Assembly (NCBI GenBank): GCA_937915485.1
Contig: CALGII010000176.1
Coordinates: 1 to 9,062, forward strand
Reading direction: 5' to 3'
DNA: 9,062 bases
DNA from: an uncultured Ignavibacteriota bacterium
Lineage (GTDB): Bacteria > Bacteroidota > Ignavibacteria > Tepidaquicellales > Tepidaquicellaceae
How positions within the stretch are numbered: the stretch's first letter is position 1; every line of letters begins with the position of its first letter. This document shows, piece after piece, positions 5,846-9,062 of the stretch. The position numbers were made by a program, and so were the translations under genes. Under the pieces are notes generated by a model that saw only the letters and a list, made by a program, of their open reading frames with translations, made no database searches and had not been told where the DNA came from.

Positions 5846-7516
5846 ATGAATCAGGAACTAAGGGAAAAAATATGCAACGCCCATTATCTATCTTACAATA
5901 AGGACGGGAATTCTTATGTACCCTGCGTAAACATTAACGAACTTCTGACGGTCAGATTGCAAAGAAGCGGCGGGGATTTATTCCTGAGATATTTTTCTGA
6001 CGGGAAATATACCGATTACAGTTATGAGACGTTCATTAAGAAAGTCTGGTTCCTTTCCGGCTATCTGCTTGAAAAAGGAATTAGAAAAGAGGACAGGATT
6101 GCCGTTTACTCGCACAACCATTCGGAAACGGCGATTCTATATTTCGCGGCGTGGAATATCGGCGCCGCTGTCGTTCCGTTGAACGTATCGGAGAGTTCGG
6201 AACGGATTGAGTTCATTCTGAAAAACTCGGCCTCCCGTCTGCTGTTTACAAGGAAGGAATATGCTGAAACAGTTAATGAGGTTTGCGGGAGTCTCTACAT
6301 TGAGACGATAAATTTTGATAATATTAAAATCGGGGAAGCAAATGCCTCCCCCGCGGTTGATTACAGAATCAACGAATTCACAGACGCGATGATAGTATAT
6401 ACATCGGGAACGACGGGAAACCCCAAAGGAGTTGTTCTTTATCAGTACAATCTTCTTTGTGACGCTCATTTCATTTCCGAATGGCATCACCTGAAACGTA
6501 ATGATATGATGATGTGCGTTCTTCCGATTCATCACGTAAACGGGACTGTTGTCACTCTTGTTACTCCTATGTATTACGGCGGCTCAGTAGTCCTTAACGA
6601 TAAATTCCACGCTGACAATTTTTTCGATTTATTGAAGGATAATGGTGTGAAAATTGTAAGTGTCGTTCCGACGCTTCTGAGATTTTTAATGCACGCTCAC
6701 GAAAAAAGGGATATCTCAGGACTCGACAAATTCAGCCACTTTATATGCGGCGCGGGTCCGCTGACGAGCGAACTCGCGAGAGGATTTGAAGCGCAATTCG
6801 GACTGCGGGTCGTTCACGGTTACGGTCTGTCGGAAACGACCTGCTATTCCTGTTTCATACCAGTCGATTTATCGCAAGATGAGCATCGCAAGTGGCAGAA
6901 TGAATACGGGTTCCCGTCAATCGGCATACCGCTTAAATGCAACGAAATGGAAATACACAGCCCTGACGGAGTTCCTCTGCCTGAAGGGGAAAAAGGCGAA
7001 ATTGTAATTCGCGGACACAACGTGATGAAATATTATTTCGATAACGACGCCGCGAATGAAAACGCTTTTACTCATGACTGGTTCAGAAGCGGAGACGAAG
7101 GATTTTTCATTACGGACGAAACAGGCAATAAATATTTTTTCATAACAGGCAGGATTAAGGAATTAATAATCAGAGGCGGCGTGAATATCTCTCCGCTGGA
7201 AATCGACGAAGTGATTTCAGGTATTGATTTCGTTAAATCGGGAATTTCTGTAGGCTTCGAGAACGAGTGGTACGGCGAAGAGGTTGGCGCGCTCGTGACT
7301 CTTAAGGAGGATTTCAAAAGTTCAGATAAAAACAAGATTGAACAGGAAATTATTAAACACTGCGAACGGCATTTATCTTACAATAAAATTCCCAAGGTTG
7401 TTATATTTACGGACAGCATTCCTGTGACGTCGACGGGAAAATACAAGCGCAATGACGCGAAGAAATATTTCGAAGAATACAGGACGATTCAATTTAAAAA
7501 GGACAAAAATAAATAA
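5846..7516 (+). CDS. AMP-dependent acyl-CoA synthetase (class I adenylate-forming, FadD-like)
   Basis: This is a 556-residue cytosolic enzyme that activates a carboxylic acid with ATP and CoA through an acyl-adenylate. All core motifs are present: the phosphate loop YTSGTTGNPKG (185-195), HGYGLSETT (324-332), the RSGDEG Asp417 that binds the ribose, the hinge and A8 region GRIKELIIRGGVNISPLEID (435-454), and the A10 motif PVTSTGKYKR with the catalytic Lys532. The length and VLPIHHVNGTVV (225-236) fit medium/long-chain or aryl acyl-CoA ligases. Substrate choice cannot be read from the sequence. The start ATG has no clear Shine-Dalgarno sequence. It diverges from the substrate-binding protein gene, and its stop overlaps the start of the downstream E1 gene by one base (TAATG), which suggests a co-translated pair. 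Confidence 0.92.
   Translation: MNQELREKICNAHYLSYNKDGNSYVPCVNINELLTVRLQRSGGDLFLRYFSDGKYTDYSYETFIKKVWFLSGYLLEKGIRKEDRIAVYSHNHSETAILYFAAWNIGAAVVPLNVSESSERIEFILKNSASRLLFTRKEYAETVNEVCGSLYIETINFDNIKIGEANASPAVDYRINEFTDAMIVYTSGTTGNPKGVVLYQYNLLCDAHFISEWHHLKRNDMMMCVLPIHHVNGTVVTLVTPMYYGGSVVLNDKFHADNFFDLLKDNGVKIVSVVPTLLRFLMHAHEKRDISGLDKFSHFICGAGPLTSELARGFEAQFGLRVVHGYGLSETTCYSCFIPVDLSQDEHRKWQNEYGFPSIGIPLKCNEMEIHSPDGVPLPEGEKGEIVIRGHNVMKYYFDNDAANENAFTHDWFRSGDEGFFITDETGNKYFFITGRIKELIIRGGVNISPLEIDEVISGIDFVKSGISVGFENEWYGEEVGALVTLKEDFKSSDKNKIEQEIIKHCERHLSYNKIPKVVIFTDSIPVTSTGKYKRNDAKKYFEEYRTIQFKKDKNK
7499..7503 (+). promoter_or_regulatory. Possible ribosome binding site for the E1 gene
   Basis: AAGGA lies 12 nt before the ATG at 7516, inside the last codons of the acyl-CoA synthetase gene. 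It is one of the few Shine-Dalgarno-like matches in front of a start codon in this window, and it supports the ATG at 7516. Confidence 0.35.
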
Positions 7517-9062
7517 TGGCTAAGAAGAACAGCAATTCGAAGGACAGGGAAAATTTTTACGGGCTTTCGGAAATCCAGATGCTCGACGCTTACAGTGCGA
7601 TGCTTACGTCAAGGCTGATTGACGACAGGGTTGAAACCCTTATAAAACAAGGCAAGGCGGCTTTTCTTATCTCCGGCTCGGGTCACGAGGCGGTTCAGGT
7701 AGCGGCGGCAATGGCGATGAAACCGGGTAAAGACTGGTTCTATACATATTACCGCGACGACGCTCTCGCCCTCGCTCTCGGTGTGACTCCCGAAAATATT
7801 TTTCAGCACGCGATGGGTAAAGCCACTGACCCGTTCACGGGCGGAAGACAGATGGCGACACACCTCGGAAGCAAGGAACTCAGGATGCCGACGGCGTCGT
7901 CGCCGACGGGCTCTCAATACCTTCAGGCAGTTGGCACGGCAATGAGCTGCGCGCTGCGGAATACGGACGAAGTCGTCTATGTCGCGGGAGGGGAAGGCTC
8001 TACATCGGAAGGCGAGTACTTTGAAGCGGTTAACTGGGCGACCAGAAAAAAACTTCCTGTCATATTCCTGATACAAAATAATAAATATGCGATTTCAGTT
8101 CCCGTCGAAGACCAGGCGGCGGGCGGCTCGATTTATAAAGCGTGTTCGGGATTCGAAGGCCTGAATAAATACCACATCGACGGAACGGATTTCCTTGAAA
8201 GTTACGCCGCCGCGAAAGAGGCGGTGAAACTCGCGCGTGAAGGCAGGGGTCCCGCTTTAATTTACGCGGATGTCGTGAGGCTTCGCTCGCATTCAGCGTC
8301 GGACGCTCAGGAAAAATACAGAAGCAGGGAATCGCTCGACGAAGACCTGAAAAAAGACCCGATAGAAAAGTTGGAAAATCTTCTCGTTGATACGAATATA
8401 TTGACGAAAGAAAAAATTGAAGAGATAAGAAAAAACATATTCGATGAAATGCTGCGAGTTTCTGACGAGGTTTTCAAGCAGCAGAGTCCTGAGCCTTCAA
8501 CTGTCGAACTGTATATGTACTGTCCCGAAGAAGAACAGAATGTAATCGAATACGAAAAAACAAAACCGTCGGGCGAGCCTATTGTGATGGTTGACGCGGT
8601 TAATCACGCGCTTCACGAGGAGATGGAGAAAAATCATAACATGATTATTTACGGTGAGGACATTGCCGACGGTAAGGGAGGAGTCTTCACGGCGACAAAA
8701 GGATTATCGACGAAGTTCGGAGAGGACAGGGTGTTCAATTCACCCCTCGCCGAAGCGTCGATTGTAGGTACGGCGATAGGAGCGGCAATTACCGGAATAA
8801 AACCCGTAGTGGAAATCCAGTTCGCGGATTATATTTTCCCCGCGATGATGCAGATTAGAGACGAACTCGTGATGTACAGGTACCGCTCGAACAATCAATT
8901 CGCCTGTCCCGTCGTAATCAGAGCCGCTTGCGGAGGGTACATCGGCGGCGGACACTACCATTCGCAAAACATTGAGGCGCTGTTTGCGAAATGCCACGGG
9001 ATGTACATAGCGTATCCTTCGAACGCTGCTGACGCGAAAGGGCTTCTGAAAACCGCCTGCAA
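7516..9062 (+). CDS. Fused 2-oxoacid dehydrogenase E1 alpha-beta (probably branched-chain 2-oxoacid dehydrogenase), C-terminus outside window
   Basis: The reading frame is open for 515 codons from the ATG at 7516 to the window end. Residues 15-340 form the E1 alpha part: YTYYRDDALALALG (76-89), the thiamine-diphosphate motif from GGEGS (158-162) to NN (188-189) followed by KYAISV, and RLRSHSASD (255-263), which corresponds to the phosphorylation loop of mitochondrial E1 alpha. From about residue 355 the chain continues into E1 beta: VDAVNHALHEEM, YGEDIADGKGGV (379-390), SPLAEASIVG with the likely catalytic Glu413, and IQFADYIFPA. The transketolase C-terminal domain lies outside. The enzyme decarboxylates 2-oxoacids from Val/Leu/Ile (or a related 2-oxoacid) and passes the acyl group to lipoyl-E2. 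Alpha-beta fusions are known in Bacteroidota. The usual GDG of the cofactor motif is GEG here. It is co-transcribed with the acyl-CoA synthetase. The exact 2-oxoacid substrate is inferred. Confidence 0.92.
   Translation, partial: MAKKNSNSKDRENFYGLSEIQMLDAYSAMLTSRLIDDRVETLIKQGKAAFLISGSGHEAVQVAAAMAMKPGKDWFYTYYRDDALALALGVTPENIFQHAMGKATDPFTGGRQMATHLGSKELRMPTASSPTGSQYLQAVGTAMSCALRNTDEVVYVAGGEGSTSEGEYFEAVNWATRKKLPVIFLIQNNKYAISVPVEDQAAGGSIYKACSGFEGLNKYHIDGTDFLESYAAAKEAVKLAREGRGPALIYADVVRLRSHSASDAQEKYRSRESLDEDLKKDPIEKLENLLVDTNILTKEKIEEIRKNIFDEMLRVSDEVFKQQSPEPSTVELYMYCPEEEQNVIEYEKTKPSGEPIVMVDAVNHALHEEMEKNHNMIIYGEDIADGKGGVFTATKGLSTKFGEDRVFNSPLAEASIVGTAIGAAITGIKPVVEIQFADYIFPAMMQIRDELVMYRYRSNNQFACPVVIRAACGGYIGGGHYHSQNIEALFAKCHGMYIAYPSNAADAKGLLKTAC

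Noticed and set aside
6137..6535. Minus-strand open frame of 132 codons
   Set aside because: It is a shadow of the acyl-CoA synthetase gene, covering its phosphate-loop region.
7609..8076. Minus-strand open frame of 155 codons
   Set aside because: It is antisense to the E1 alpha domain, Arg-rich, and has no family features. The plus-strand frame carries clear enzyme motifs.
8740..8997. Minus-strand open frame of 85 codons
   Set aside because: It is a shadow of the E1 beta domain on the plus strand.

Overview
The window looks like a chromosomal segment from a member of the Bacteroidota or a sister lineage of the FCB group, with an Ignavibacteria-like flavour. This is inferred from content only. 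Several exported proteins have signal peptides ending in Ala/Ser-Gln (SAQ, NAQ, YSQ, EAQ). Most start codons lack a clear Shine-Dalgarno sequence. There is a long FG-GAP/ASPIC secreted protein, and the 2-oxoacid dehydrogenase E1 alpha and beta parts are fused in one chain. No rRNA, tRNA, CRISPR array, phage gene or transposase gene was seen.

Layout: (1) 1-1365, minus strand: the N-terminal 455 residues of a secreted FG-GAP/VCBS protein with seven evenly spaced Ca-binding-type repeats, followed by an ASPIC/UnbV domain that runs off the window. (2) 1366-1527: a divergent intergenic region with a two-copy 20-bp direct repeat. (3) 1528-1950, plus strand: a QueD/6-pyruvoyl-tetrahydropterin-synthase family enzyme. 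(4) 1951-2165: a convergent intergenic region holding four perfect short-loop hairpins arranged as a mirror (outer, inner, inner', outer'), probably a REP/BIME-like element. (5) 5741-2166, minus strand: a compact four-gene set of exported proteins, comprising a peptide-type ABC substrate-binding lipoprotein, a small unknown secreted protein and two predicted outer-membrane beta-barrel proteins. (6) 5742-5845: a divergent intergenic region in which the same 7-mer lies exactly 20 nt upstream of both start codons. (7) 5846-9062, plus strand: an acyl-CoA synthetase whose stop codon overlaps the start of a fused 2-oxoacid (probably branched-chain) dehydrogenase E1 alpha-beta gene that is cut by the window end.

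How the genes may work together: the minus-strand set is an envelope module, in which a lipoprotein that would capture oligopeptides or similar ligands is co-transcribed with periplasmic and outer-membrane proteins but has no permease or ATPase here. The plus-strand pair brings together two enzymes that both yield acyl-CoAs, one by ATP-dependent activation of a free acid and one by oxidative decarboxylation of a 2-oxoacid, so branched-chain or fatty acyl-CoA supply is a reasonable joint role. The most unusual non-coding signals are the mirrored four-hairpin element at 1991-2118 and the symmetric AATCGAC pair at 5762-5825. No gene here can be called a new system with confidence.
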